From Burkholderiaceae bacterium (GTDB lineage Bacteria; Pseudomonadota; Gammaproteobacteria; Burkholderiales; Burkholderiaceae_F), in assembly GCA_022843955.1 (NCBI GenBank), contig JALHMQ010000001.1, positions 186,001 through 250,000 of the forward strand: a stretch of 64,000 bases of DNA. Direction: 5' to 3'. The notes beneath the pieces were generated by a model. That model did no database searches and was not told the DNA's origin. It worked only from the letters and a program-made list of their open reading frames with translations. The position numbers and the translations under genes were made by a program. Shown here piece by piece: positions 42,655 to 51,315 of this stretch (position 1 is the stretch's first letter; every line of letters starts with the position of its first letter).

Positions 42655-44076
42655 ATGACCGAACCTGCCATCGTTGTCGCCCTGGTCGCACTTGTTGCGC
42701 TGCTTCTGGCTCTCGTGGCGCTCGTGTTCGCCCTGCGGCAGGCACGCGGCGCGCGCCTGTCGGAACAGATCGTTGAACTGCAGCGCCGCAACGATGCGCT
42801 CAGCGAACGGCTGGAGCGGGAATTGCGCGACGCCATCACGCAGAACGCGCGCGATGGGCGTACGGAAACGGGTGCCCGGCTGGCGGAGCTGCAAACCGGG
42901 CTGCTGGGGCAGCTGACCAACGTCGCCAACCTGCAGGCCACCCAATTGACCGGTTTTGGCCAGCAGCTGGCGCGCATCAGCGAGGGCGCCGAGTCCAGCA
43001 GCCGCGCCAACCGCGAGGAGGCCGCCCTGCAGCTGCAGAGCTTTGCTGCCGCAATGCAGCAACAGCTGGCCGATCTCACGCGGGCGATCCAGCTCAACCT
43101 GGCGGAGGTGCGCAGCACCTTGCAGACGCAGCTGGCCACGTTGCAGCAGGGCAACGAAGCGAAGCTGGACCAGATGCGCGCGACCGTGGAGGAGAAGCTG
43201 CAGAGCACGCTCGAAGCGCGCCTTGGCGAAAGCTTCAAGCAGGTCAGCGATCGCCTGGAGCAGGTGCATCGCGGCCTCGGCGAGATGCAGGGACTGGCGC
43301 AGGGGGTGGGTGATCTCAAGCGCGTGCTGACCAACGTCAAGTCGCGCGGCTCCTACGGCGAAGTGCAGCTGGCGGCTCTGCTGGAGCAGGTGCTGACCGC
43401 CGAGCAGTACGCCGCCAACGTGGCGACCCGGCCGGACTCGGGCGAGCGGGTGGAGTTCGCGGTGAAGATGCCGGGGCGCGGCGATCTCATTGGCGGGACC
43501 TCGTTGTGGTTGCCGATCGACGCCAAGTTTCCGAGCGAGGACTACGAGCGGTTGCTGGCGGCGCAAGAGGCGGCCGATGTGCCGGCGATGGAGGCGGCTG
43601 GAGCCGCCCTCGAGCTGCGCATCCGTGCCGAGGCGAAGAAGATCCGCGACAAGTACGTGGAGCCGCCGCACACCACCGACTTCGCGATCCTGTTCCTGCC
43701 CACCGAGGGACTGTTCGCCGAGGTGCTGCGTCGCCCGGGGCTGAGCGAGGCGTTGAATCGTGAGTTGCGCGTGGTGGTCGCCGGCCCGACCACGTTGTTT
43801 GCCCTGCTCAACTCCCTGCAGATGGGCTTTCGCACGCTCGCCATCGAGCAGCGCTCGGTCGAGGTGCGCGAGCTGCTGGGCGCGGTCAAGACCGAGTTCG
43901 CGCGCTTTGGCGAGTGGATCGGCAAGGTGCGCAGCCAGGTCGCCACGGTGACGAAGACGCTGGAAGATGCCGACACGCGCGCGCGCCAGATGCAGCGCAA
44001 GCTGCGCGAGGTGGAGGCGCTGCCGGCGGAACGCAGCGCGCAGTTGCTGCCGCCGCCCGTGGGTGACGATGGCTGA
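42655..44076 (+). CDS. rmuC: DNA recombination protein RmuC
   Basis: Membrane-anchored RmuC-family protein, 473 residues. It limits inversion of short repeats in Escherichia coli and has a predicted nuclease-like fold. An N-terminal transmembrane helix (about 5-27) is followed by a long coiled coil (about 30-210). The RmuC domain begins near RVLTNVKSRGSYGEVQL, with WLPIDAKFPSEDYERL holding the catalytic-type D-K residues, and FLPTEGLFAEVLRRPGL. The stop overlaps the next gene by 8 bp. Confidence 0.93.
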   Translation: MTEPAIVVALVALVALLLALVALVFALRQARGARLSEQIVELQRRNDALSERLERELRDAITQNARDGRTETGARLAELQTGLLGQLTNVANLQATQLTGFGQQLARISEGAESSSRANREEAALQLQSFAAAMQQQLADLTRAIQLNLAEVRSTLQTQLATLQQGNEAKLDQMRATVEEKLQSTLEARLGESFKQVSDRLEQVHRGLGEMQGLAQGVGDLKRVLTNVKSRGSYGEVQLAALLEQVLTAEQYAANVATRPDSGERVEFAVKMPGRGDLIGGTSLWLPIDAKFPSEDYERLLAAQEAADVPAMEAAGAALELRIRAEAKKIRDKYVEPPHTTDFAILFLPTEGLFAEVLRRPGLSEALNRELRVVVAGPTTLFALLNSLQMGFRTLAIEQRSVEVRELLGAVKTEFARFGEWIGKVRSQVATVTKTLEDADTRARQMQRKLREVEALPAERSAQLLPPPVGDDG

Positions 44077-44497
44077 CGACGAGCGCGCCAAGGCGGCGAC
44101 CTCTGGTCAGCCAGCTGTCGGCTGTGCGCAATGCTGGCCGGCCGCAGCCGACGATGCATGGCGCTCGCGTCCGGGCGGCCTGCTGCGCGAGGTCGATCTG
44201 ATCGATGACTTTCACCTGCACGTGATGCAGCTCGCCTGTCCGGCGTGCCGGCAATCGTTTCTCTCGGTGTTCACCGAGATCGTCGACTGGGCCGGCGGCA
44301 TGGACCCGCAGTCATGGATGCTCACGCCCATCAGCGCCACCGAGGTGGCGTCCCTGACCGCGCGCGGCAAGCAACTGTCGGAAGCGGAGTTGAACATGCT
44401 CGGTTGCGATCGCCGCACGCCGTGGCACGACCATCCGAAGAGTGGGCCGCCAATCAGCGTGTGGATTGGCCGGATGAAGGTCGGTCCGCACGATTGA
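44069..44497 (+). CDS. zinc-ribbon-like hypothetical protein
   Basis: Product of 142 residues. Two Cys pairs, CAQC (about 19-22) and CPAC (about 57-60), with nearby His residues (FHLHVMQ) suggest a zinc-binding knuckle. The middle has VFTEIVDWAGGMDPQSWMLTPIS. I do not recognise a named family. Start ATG 44069 lies inside the rmuC stop region, so translation is probably coupled. Cytoplasmic by lack of signal. Confidence 0.72.
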   Translation: MADDERAKAATSGQPAVGCAQCWPAAADDAWRSRPGGLLREVDLIDDFHLHVMQLACPACRQSFLSVFTEIVDWAGGMDPQSWMLTPISATEVASLTARGKQLSEAELNMLGCDRRTPWHDHPKSGPPISVWIGRMKVGPHD

Positions 44498-44578
44498 GGC
44501 CTACCAAGCCGGTGTCGCTCAGGGCCGCCGGCGGTGGGCACCGGATTTGCAGCCACCGGGTTGTTTGCGGAGGCTGCC

Positions 44579-45061
44579 ATGCCCAGACACGCTGACCTCG
44601 ACGACCCCGTCCGGGCGGTTACCGACCCCGCCATCAATGCCCGCATCGACCGCGCCATTGATGCCTGCGTGGCGTTCTACCGCGCGCGTCCGCAGTTCGA
44701 GATTGACAGTCGCATCGACGAGCTGGCGCGCGAGTGGGAACTGGAGCGCTGGCTGCAAGTCAATGCGTCCGTCCTGTCGCTCTCCGGTCTCGCCTTGGGC
44801 GTGCTGCGCCACCGGGCCTGGCTCGGTCTGCCGATCATGGTCAGCGCGTTCCTGCTGCAACACGCCATTCGCGGCTGGTGTCCGCCGGTACCGCTGCTTC
44901 GCCGTCTCGGCGTGCGTACCCGCCAGGAGATCGACCGCGAGCTGTACTTGCTCAAGTCGCTGCGCGGCGACTTTGCCGATCTGCATTGGCGAACCATCGG
45001 CGCCGCTGTCGGCGCCCGCCCGGTGCTGGGCAGCGTGACGATGCAGCGCCGCGGCGACTAG
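44579..45061 (+). CDS. DUF2892-like membrane protein
   Basis: Product of 160 residues. The N-terminal half is helical and charged. The second half carries a hydrophobic hairpin (about 62-100) ending in RGWCPPVPLLRRLGVRT, the pattern of DUF2892/YgaP-type membrane domains. The C-terminus has EIDRELYLLKSLRGDFADL. Function unknown; inner membrane by prediction. CGGAGG (44568-44573) places the start at ATG 44579, not at the GTG 44534. Confidence 0.78.
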   Translation: MPRHADLDDPVRAVTDPAINARIDRAIDACVAFYRARPQFEIDSRIDELAREWELERWLQVNASVLSLSGLALGVLRHRAWLGLPIMVSAFLLQHAIRGWCPPVPLLRRLGVRTRQEIDRELYLLKSLRGDFADLHWRTIGAAVGARPVLGSVTMQRRGD

Positions 45062-45435
45062 CGGCGCCCATCGCGTTCCCGGCTCCACTGGCCGAATACG
45101 ATCACCGCCCCGGCCAGGGTGAGCAGCAGCAACGGCGGCGCAATCAACTGGAACAGGAGAGTGCGCCGCGAGCGCCCAGCGGGCGCGAGCGCAGTACCGC
45201 TGGCCTGAGCGTCTGACTGCCGCGGGATGCAGGGTCGTCAGTTCAAGCCGCTGCCTCTCGCCAGGCCAATCGTCGGGCCGACCAGGCAGTGGTCTTTCGC
45301 GCGCTGTCGCCTGCGTGAGCGACAACGCGTGCAGCCTGATCGTGTCAGGAGGGCGCAGAGGCACTTGCCCTGGGGCATGACTCTGGGATGGGTCGACGCG
45401 CGCGTTGCTGCAGCGCCGCCGCGGTGCTGCCGGTC
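45062..45435. other. 374-bp intergenic region with an orphan open frame
   Basis: Between convergent genes. On the minus strand 45058-45237 is open for 60 codons and reads like the end of a small membrane protein (RRTLLFQLIAPPLLLLTLAG then a charged tail), but it has no ATG, GTG or usable TTG before the hydrophobic segment. It may be a gene remnant. The rest (45240-45435) shows nothing I can support. Confidence 0.45.
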
Positions 45436-46632
45436 TCAGCGGGCTGCGAACGCGCGCAGCCGGCGCAATCCTTCGTTCAGCGTGGCATCGCGCTTGGCGA
45501 AGCACAGGCGCACCACGCGCACGTCGCGGGGCCGTGGGGTGCATTCGTAGAACACGCTGACCGGAATCGCCGCGACCCGCGCTTCGATGGCCAGGCGACG
45601 CGCGAAGACGTCGTCCGGCTCGTCCGACAGGGCGCTGTAGTCGGCCAGCACGAAGTACGTACCTTCGCACGGCAGCAGGCGGAAGGGCGAATCGGCAAGG
45701 CCAGCGCGGAACAGGTCGCGCTTGGCCTCGTAGAAAGCGGGCAGGTCGAGGTAAGTGGTCGGGTCGTCAAGGTGGGCGGCGATCGCATGCTGGCCGGGCG
45801 TGTTGACCGAAAACACCATGAACTGGTGCACCTTGCGGATCTCGGCGCTCAAGGCAGCAGGCGCGATGGCGTAGCCGATCTTCCATCCGGTCGTGTGGAA
45901 GGTCTTGCCGAAGCTCGATATCACCACGGCATGTCGGGCGAGCAGTGCTGAACTGCCGATCGAGCAGTGCGATTGGCCGTCGAAGACGATGTGCTCGTAG
46001 ACCTCGTCGGAGATCAACAACACCCCGGTTTCCGCGACGATCGACTCGAGTGCGCGCAGGTCGTCCGCGCGCAGGCAGCGGCCGGTCGGATTGTGCGGAA
46101 AGTTGAGCATGATCAGCCGCGTGCGCGGCGTGATGGCGGCGCGTACGCGATCCCAGTCGGGCGCGAACCCGCGCTGATGATCCAGTGCGATGGCAACTGC
46201 GCGGCCGCCCGCCAGCGTGATCGAGGGGATGTAGCTGTCGTAGACGGGCTCGAACACGATCACCTCGTCGCCCGGAGCGACCAGCGCCAGCACCGCAGCC
46301 ATGATCGCCTGGGTGGCGCCGGCGGTGACGGTGATCTCGGTGTGCGGATCGCAGGCATGCCCGTAAAGCGTGCGCTGTTTGCTGGCGAGTGCCTCGCGCA
46401 GTGCCAGGTAGCCGGCCATCGGCGCGTACTGGTTGTGGCCGGCGGCCATCGCGTCGGCGAAAGCTTGCTGCAGTCGCGGGTCGCAGTCGAAGTCAGGGAA
46501 CCCCTGCCCCAGGTTGACCGCCCCGTGCTGGGCTGCCAGCGCCGACATCACCGTGAAGATGGTGGTACCCACGGCAGGCAGCTTGCTCGGGGCGAGGCGA
46601 CGAGGGGAGGTGGCCCGAATCGGAGGGTTCAT
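45436..46632 (-). CDS. methionine aminotransferase-like PLP enzyme
   Basis: Fold-type I aminotransferase of 398 residues, resembling YbdL (methionine aminotransferase) and kynurenine aminotransferase. It has VNLGQGFPDFDCDP near the N-terminus, TVTAGATQAIMAAVLAL, NFPHNPTGR, SDEVYEHIVFDG and the PLP lysine in SSFGKTFHTTGWKIGYA. YbdL-type enzymes move the amino group of Met, Phe or His to 2-oxo acids. ATG 46632 is preferred over the frame start at 46689, which adds an unconserved Cys/His/Arg stretch. Divergent from the GNAT-exonuclease gene. Confidence 0.88.
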   Translation of the reverse strand: MNPPIRATSPRRLAPSKLPAVGTTIFTVMSALAAQHGAVNLGQGFPDFDCDPRLQQAFADAMAAGHNQYAPMAGYLALREALASKQRTLYGHACDPHTEITVTAGATQAIMAAVLALVAPGDEVIVFEPVYDSYIPSITLAGGRAVAIALDHQRGFAPDWDRVRAAITPRTRLIMLNFPHNPTGRCLRADDLRALESIVAETGVLLISDEVYEHIVFDGQSHCSIGSSALLARHAVVISSFGKTFHTTGWKIGYAIAPAALSAEIRKVHQFMVFSVNTPGQHAIAAHLDDPTTYLDLPAFYEAKRDLFRAGLADSPFRLLPCEGTYFVLADYSALSDEPDDVFARRLAIEARVAAIPVSVFYECTPRPRDVRVVRLCFAKRDATLNEGLRRLRAFAAR

Positions 46633-46844
46633 GGAGGGTCCGTGACGGCGCACCGCCTGCTGGCTGCATGCGTGAACGCGAAAATACACTGCCCAACGTG
46701 CTGCATATCGGCGCTGCCGGGTTGGCGCATCTGTGTAGCCTCTGGCGCAAGCGGCTCTGTATCCGGCCGGGCGGGTGACTCAGGGAAGACGTCGATCGGT
46801 GCGCGTGAGCGCGCGTCGGACAGCAAAGCAGCGACAACGTGACG

Positions 46845-48071
46845 ATGACGACACTGACCGGTCCCGGCACCGCGCACCTCATGGCGCGCGATGCCCTGAC
46901 CAGCCTGCTCGACCTGGACGAGGTGACGTGGGTCGGCCTGTCCGCGCCGGTCGAAGTCGACTTCCAGCCGGGTGAGCATGTCGCGGTGGCCGTTGCCCTG
47001 CCGGCTGCCGTGACCGCGTTGGGGACGCGCGTGGCCCTGCGCGCAGCCCGCCCTGCGGACGCCGCGCAGGTCTGGCGCTGGCTGGCGCAGAGCGATCTGA
47101 CGCCGCGCCGGCTCGGGGCGCCGCATTTCCCCGATCACCCGATCCCGAGCTTTGCCGCCTTCAGCAACGACTATGCGCCACACTACTTCGACGGCAGCCT
47201 GCCGTACGAAGGGCGCGGCTTCATCATCCACAGCCTGGCGCTGCAGCGCGACGTCGGCTTCGTCAGCCACGAGCGGCTCGACGTGCTCAACGACGTCACC
47301 TGCCTCGACCTGTGGCTGGCCGACAGCAGCGTGTGCGGCCAAGGTTTCGGCTCCGAAGCGATCGACCTGCTGTGTCGCTGGCTGCAGGCGCAGCGCGGGG
47401 TCAATCGCTTCCTTCTGCGGCCGTCGCGCCGCAACGTGCGGGCGCTGCGCGCGCTGCGGCGCGCGGGCTTTCGCGAGACCGACCTGCCGCCGACGCAACT
47501 GATCGACAAGCTTTCGCTGTCGCGCGGCGAGTACCCGGACGAAGTGCTGCTGTTTCGATTCGTGCCGTTGCCGTCGCAGCGGGTGCAGCCGCCGGTGGGT
47601 CATTGCCACGTCTACGTCGACAGCGAGTTCAGTCGCCTGACGCAGCCGCAACTGCTCAGCTTCGGCGCCGTGGCCGACGACGGCAGCGAGTTCTACGGCG
47701 AGATCGCCGAGACGCTCGACGAGTCGTCGGTGCCGCTCGCCGACCGCTGCAGCGAGTTCGTGTGCGACGTGGTGCTGCCGCTGTTCGAGCAATGCGCGCA
47801 ACCCCGCGCTGCGCTGGCAGACCGATTCGTGTCATGGCTTGCGTCTCGCGCGCGTGGCCGGCCAGTCACCTTGATCAGCGATTCCGGCTTCGATCGCTGG
47901 GCGCTGTCGGATCTGCTCGGCACCGAGGCGTTGCCGGCGGGCGCGCAGTGGTTGCGCGTCCCGGTGGCCTACGAAACGCTGGATCAGGTGGCGGGCAGCC
48001 TGGGCCTGCGGCGCCACCATGCCCTCGATGACGCCATCGGTCTGCGCCACGCGGTGATCCACGGCGACTGA
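46845..48071 (+). CDS. GNAT acetyltransferase fused to a DEDDh 3'-5' exonuclease-like domain
   Basis: Single open frame of 408 residues with two unrelated domains. The N-terminal GNAT domain covers about residues 61-220: LRAARPADAAQVWRWL, then the acetyl-CoA loop VCGQGFGSEAIDLL and RNVRALRALRRAGFRE. The C-terminal RNase H-like domain covers about 254-408: VYVDSEF (D259/E261), ISDSGFDRWAL (D346 or D350) and HHALDDAIGL (H391, D396), a complete DEDDh set. About 60 residues at the N-terminus match nothing I know. ATG 46845 or GTG 46839; neither has a strong Shine-Dalgarno. Cytoplasmic. The joint function is unknown; no frameshift is needed for the fusion. Confidence 0.85.
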   Translation: MTTLTGPGTAHLMARDALTSLLDLDEVTWVGLSAPVEVDFQPGEHVAVAVALPAAVTALGTRVALRAARPADAAQVWRWLAQSDLTPRRLGAPHFPDHPIPSFAAFSNDYAPHYFDGSLPYEGRGFIIHSLALQRDVGFVSHERLDVLNDVTCLDLWLADSSVCGQGFGSEAIDLLCRWLQAQRGVNRFLLRPSRRNVRALRALRRAGFRETDLPPTQLIDKLSLSRGEYPDEVLLFRFVPLPSQRVQPPVGHCHVYVDSEFSRLTQPQLLSFGAVADDGSEFYGEIAETLDESSVPLADRCSEFVCDVVLPLFEQCAQPRAALADRFVSWLASRARGRPVTLISDSGFDRWALSDLLGTEALPAGAQWLRVPVAYETLDQVAGSLGLRRHHALDDAIGLRHAVIHGD

Positions 48072-48095
48072 GCCTGAGGACGGCATCGTGGCTGT

Positions 48096-48113
48096 CGCGC
48101 CCGAAGGGGCGCG
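48096..48113 (+). terminator. GAAG-tetraloop hairpin after the GNAT-exonuclease gene
   Basis: Stem CGCGCCC (48096-48102) / GGGCGCG (48107-48113), loop GAAG, 25 nt after the stop codon and before the convergent PIN gene. A larger inverted repeat GCGGGCCG/CGGCCCGC (48120-48127, 48149-48156) lies next to it. No T-tract is present. Confidence 0.4.
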
Positions 48114-48143
48114 CGCACCGCGGGCCGGTCCGATCTGATCCGG

Positions 48144-48599
48144 TCAGTCGGCCCGCGCCAGCCGCTCGATCGCGCCGGCCACGGTGACAATCGCCAGGCC
48201 TTGACGCTGCGCGCGGCGACCCACCTTCAGCAAAGCCTTGTCCTTGGTCACCAGCACGCCGGCGCGTACCGTGCTGGCGAGGTCGAGGAACTTCTGGTCC
48301 AGTGGATCGGTGCACGGCCACGGCGCCGCAAAGATGCGCGGCGCCAGTCGCGCGGCTGCTTGCCAGCGCCTCAGCAGCGAAGCAGGATCGACACCCCGCG
48401 CTGCCAGTCGATCGGCGAATGCAGGCCGCTGCAGCACATCGGCCAGTTCGTCGTCGGTGGCGGTGCTGCGCACGCAGTCGAGACGGCCAGCTTCCACCGC
48501 CTGTCGCAGCGGGTGTACGCGGGGGTCGTCGAACACCCAGAAATCGAGCAGGACGTTGGTGTCGATGACAGCAGTGATAGCGGGCGGCGCGGCGCTCAT
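48144..48599 (-). CDS. PIN-domain protein (putative toxin, COG1569-like)
   Basis: PIN-fold ribonuclease-like protein of 151 residues. The acidic residues appear in order: VIDTNVLLDFWVFDD near the start, TATDDELADVL, then DPLDQKFLDLAST and VTKDKALL. This is the pattern of the putative toxin-antitoxin PIN family. ATG 48599 is preferred; the frame extends to 48704 without a conserved start. No small antitoxin gene is visible within 150 bp on either side, so it stands alone. It is convergent with the GNAT-exonuclease gene. Confidence 0.85.
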   Translation of the reverse strand: MSAAPPAITAVIDTNVLLDFWVFDDPRVHPLRQAVEAGRLDCVRSTATDDELADVLQRPAFADRLAARGVDPASLLRRWQAAARLAPRIFAAPWPCTDPLDQKFLDLASTVRAGVLVTKDKALLKVGRRAQRQGLAIVTVAGAIERLARAD

Positions 48600-48850
48600 G
48601 GCGCCATTGTGCAGGGCGCCGTTCGCCGATCCGCGTGCGCACCGGTGACAAGCTCGGGTGGGGCGGGCGTTCGCGTTCTCGTTGCGCCTGCAATCGGCCG
48701 CCACCCCGCATCTGGCGGCCCGCAGCCATCATTTCGTCGCCTCCGCTGTCTTCCGGTCAGGTCGGACGTGACCCATCAAGCCCTCGTTGGCACAGTGCGA
48801 TCAGGGCACCGCGCCGTTTCGCCGCGGCCGAACGAACTTCCTGACGTGCC

Positions 48851-49996
48851 ATGCTGACCACCATGACGCCCGCGACCCCGCCTGCTGATGCGCCGACCGT
48901 CGGAGGCCCGCTGCAGGGGCGACTGTGGCGAGGCTTGCGCTTCATGGCGGTCGTGTGCCTGCTGATCGCGCTGTTCCTGACCGCGATCGATGGCGGGCGC
49001 GGCTTGGTGGCCAAGCTCGTCTACTCGTACGCCATCGGCTTGTCGTGCTGGGCGCTGACCGACGTCACCCGTTCGGCGCTGATCTGGCTGCTGCAGCGCG
49101 CGGCGATACGTCGTGGCGTGGCAATAGACACCGCCTCACGCAAACTCGGGTGGGCGTTGATGCTCCCGCTGATGGTGCTGGCGCTGGTGCTGGGGCCGCT
49201 GGCCGGCCTGGCGATTGGCGATGCGCTGACCGGCTATTCGTCGGCGAGTCTGGCGCAGCTCGGCTCATCCAACACCCGCCTGGTGCTGTCGGTGACGCTG
49301 GTTGCGATGCTGCTGTCCACCCTGTTCATCGGACTGCGCGAGCGTCTCGGCGAGGTACGGTCGCAGGCCGAAGCCGCGCAGCGCGCCGCCACCGAGAATC
49401 AGCTCAAGCTGCTGCAGGCGCAGCTCGAGCCGCACATGCTGTTCAACACCCTGGCCAACCTGCGCGTGTTGATCGGCACCGACCCGGTGCGCGCCGTGGC
49501 GATGCTCGACCGGTTGAATGCCTTCCTGCGCGCGTCGCTGTCGGCGAGTCGCTCCGGCGACCAGCCGCTTTCCGTCGAGTTCGAGCGCCTACGTGACTAT
49601 CTGGCGCTGATGGGCTTTCGCATGGGCGAGCGGCTGCAGTACAGCCTCGACCTGCCGGCAGAGCTCGCGGCGACGCCAGTGCCGCCGCTGCTGTTGCAAC
49701 CGCTGGTTGAGAACAGCATTCGCCATGGTCTGGAGCCCAAGGTCGAGGGCGGTCGGATCGAGGTCAGTGCGCGCGCCAGTGATGGCAGCCTGGTGCTGTC
49801 GGTGCGCGACACCGGTATCGGATTGGGCGCCAGTCCGCCGAGCGATGGCGTGAACTTCGGCGTCGAACAGGTGCGCAGCCGGCTGCGCACGCTGCACGGT
49901 ACGCGCGCGAGCTTCACGCTGGCGCGCTGCGACGACGCCGAAGGCGGCACGCTCGCCGTCGTGTCGCTGCCGCTGGCGCCTCGCAAGTCACCGTGA
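48851..49996 (+). CDS. LytS/YehU-type sensor histidine kinase
   Basis: Inner-membrane histidine kinase, 381 residues. Four hydrophobic segments lie at about 30-50, 55-85, 98-122 and 142-165. A short coiled linker leads to the His-kinase motif LQAQLEPHMLFNTLANL (phospho-His in PHMLFN). The ATPase domain has QPLVENSIRHGLEP and RDTGIGLG. No sensory periplasmic domain is seen, so the signal is sensed within the membrane. The response-regulator gene starts 31 nt downstream; the two form a two-component system. Confidence 0.93.
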   Translation: MLTTMTPATPPADAPTVGGPLQGRLWRGLRFMAVVCLLIALFLTAIDGGRGLVAKLVYSYAIGLSCWALTDVTRSALIWLLQRAAIRRGVAIDTASRKLGWALMLPLMVLALVLGPLAGLAIGDALTGYSSASLAQLGSSNTRLVLSVTLVAMLLSTLFIGLRERLGEVRSQAEAAQRAATENQLKLLQAQLEPHMLFNTLANLRVLIGTDPVRAVAMLDRLNAFLRASLSASRSGDQPLSVEFERLRDYLALMGFRMGERLQYSLDLPAELAATPVPPLLLQPLVENSIRHGLEPKVEGGRIEVSARASDGSLVLSVRDTGIGLGASPPSDGVNFGVEQVRSRLRTLHGTRASFTLARCDDAEGGTLAVVSLPLAPRKSP

Positions 49997-50027
49997 TCCG
50001 TCCTTCTTGTTGCTCTGAGAGTTGAAC

Positions 50028-50837
50028 TTGAGTCCTGTGCCGACCGCCCTGGTTGCCGAAGACGAACCGCTGCTGTCCACCTGGCTGCAGTCCGAACTGG
50101 CCGAGTTATGGCCGCAGCTGAGCATCGTGGCCGCCGTGGGCGACGGTGGGCGGGCTGTGGAGCAGGCGCTGCACTGGCGGCCGCAGGTGTGCTTCCTCGA
50201 CGTACGCATGCCCGGCATGACTGGATTGGAGGCAGCGCAGGCGCTGGCCGAAGACTGGCCGGAGGACACGCCGTTTCCGCTGCTGGTGTTTGTGACTGCC
50301 TATGAGCAATACGCGGTGCAGGCGTTTGCCTCGCAGGCGGTCGATTACCTGGTGAAACCAGTCGACACGCCGCGCCTGCAGGCCTGCGTGCAGCGACTCA
50401 AGCAACGTCTGGCCGATCGGGCGCCTCATGGCGAGTCTCTGCAGCAGGCGGTGGAGCAACTGCGCGCGGTGCTCGGCCAGGCCGCCGGGGCGAATGCAGC
50501 GGCGCGCATGCCGCAGTTGGAGGTGGTTCAGGCGCAGGTGGGGGCGGTCGTGCACATGGTGCCGGTCGACGACGTCGTCTACTTCGAGGCTGCCGACAAG
50601 TACGTGCGCGTGGTGACCGCTGACCGCGAACACCTGATCCGCATGCCGCTGAAGGAACTGCTGCCGCAACTGGACGAGCAGAAGTTCTGGCAGGTGCATC
50701 GGGGGACGGTGGTGCAGGCCCGCTGCATCACGTCGGCCCGGCGCGATGAGTCAGGCAAGGTGTACCTGGCACTGCGCGGCCGGCAGGAAACACTGGTGGC
50801 AAGTCGGCTCTACGCGCACCTGTTCAAGGGCATGTGA
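50028..50837 (+). CDS. LytTR-family response regulator
   Basis: Response regulator of 269 residues, AlgR/LytT type. The receiver has AEDEP, the phospho-acceptor in CFLDVRMPGMTG (about D56), VTAYEQYAVQAF and the Lys in YLVKPVDTPR. The C-terminal LytTR DNA-binding domain (about 165-265) contains VYFEAADKYVRVVT, LKELLPQL and FWQVHRGTVVQ. No ATG start is available: TTG 50028 (after GAGAG), TTG 50022 and GTG 50037 are all in frame, and I prefer 50028 by spacing. Partner of the kinase at 48851-49996. Confidence 0.92.
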   Translation: MSPVPTALVAEDEPLLSTWLQSELAELWPQLSIVAAVGDGGRAVEQALHWRPQVCFLDVRMPGMTGLEAAQALAEDWPEDTPFPLLVFVTAYEQYAVQAFASQAVDYLVKPVDTPRLQACVQRLKQRLADRAPHGESLQQAVEQLRAVLGQAAGANAAARMPQLEVVQAQVGAVVHMVPVDDVVYFEAADKYVRVVTADREHLIRMPLKELLPQLDEQKFWQVHRGTVVQARCITSARRDESGKVYLALRGRQETLVASRLYAHLFKGM

Positions 50838-50907
50838 GAAGGCGTCGCCGCGTGAACTGCGCTTCGCCAGGCGGGCTGAGCCCAGCGCCGCGATGGCCAC
50901 TGCACTG

Positions 50908-51300
50908 TCAGGTTGCGTGTGCCTGCAACTGTGCCAGCGTGACCTGCTTGAGTGCCTGCTCATGGCAGGCCACGAGCTTTACCGGCGGCGCCATGCCGGC
51001 GTCGAGCGCCTGCTTCCAGCGCGAAACGCACAGGCACCAGTGATCGCCCGGATGCAGGCCCGCAAAGTCGAACTCGGGGCGCGGCGTGATGAGGTCGTTG
51101 CCGTTGCGTTGCGAGAAGGCGAGGAACTCGGCCGTCATCACCGCGCAGACGGTGTGTGATCCGGTGTCCTGCGGGCCGGTGTGGCAGTAGCCATCACGAT
51201 AGAAGCCGGTGCGCGGTCCATCGGGCGGCAGGCAGCAGCACTCGAGCGGCCCGCCGAGCACGTTGCGCGCCGACGAGGGCTGATCGCTGTCACGCGGCAT
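50908..51300 (-). CDS. DUF2237-family protein
   Basis: Product of 130 residues with the full DUF2237 pattern: NVLGGPLECC, GFYRDGYCHTGPQDTGSHTVCAVMT in two adjoining parts, FSQRNGNDLITPRPEF, and GLHPGDHWCLCVSRWKQAL. The function is unknown; several conserved Cys and His residues suggest metal binding or redox. ATG 51300 begins 15 nt after the stop of a small membrane protein gene on the same strand. Confidence 0.9.
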   Translation of the reverse strand: MPRDSDQPSSARNVLGGPLECCCLPPDGPRTGFYRDGYCHTGPQDTGSHTVCAVMTAEFLAFSQRNGNDLITPRPEFDFAGLHPGDHWCLCVSRWKQALDAGMAPPVKLVACHEQALKQVTLAQLQAHAT

Positions 51301-51315
51301 GGGGGTGGTCCGAAA

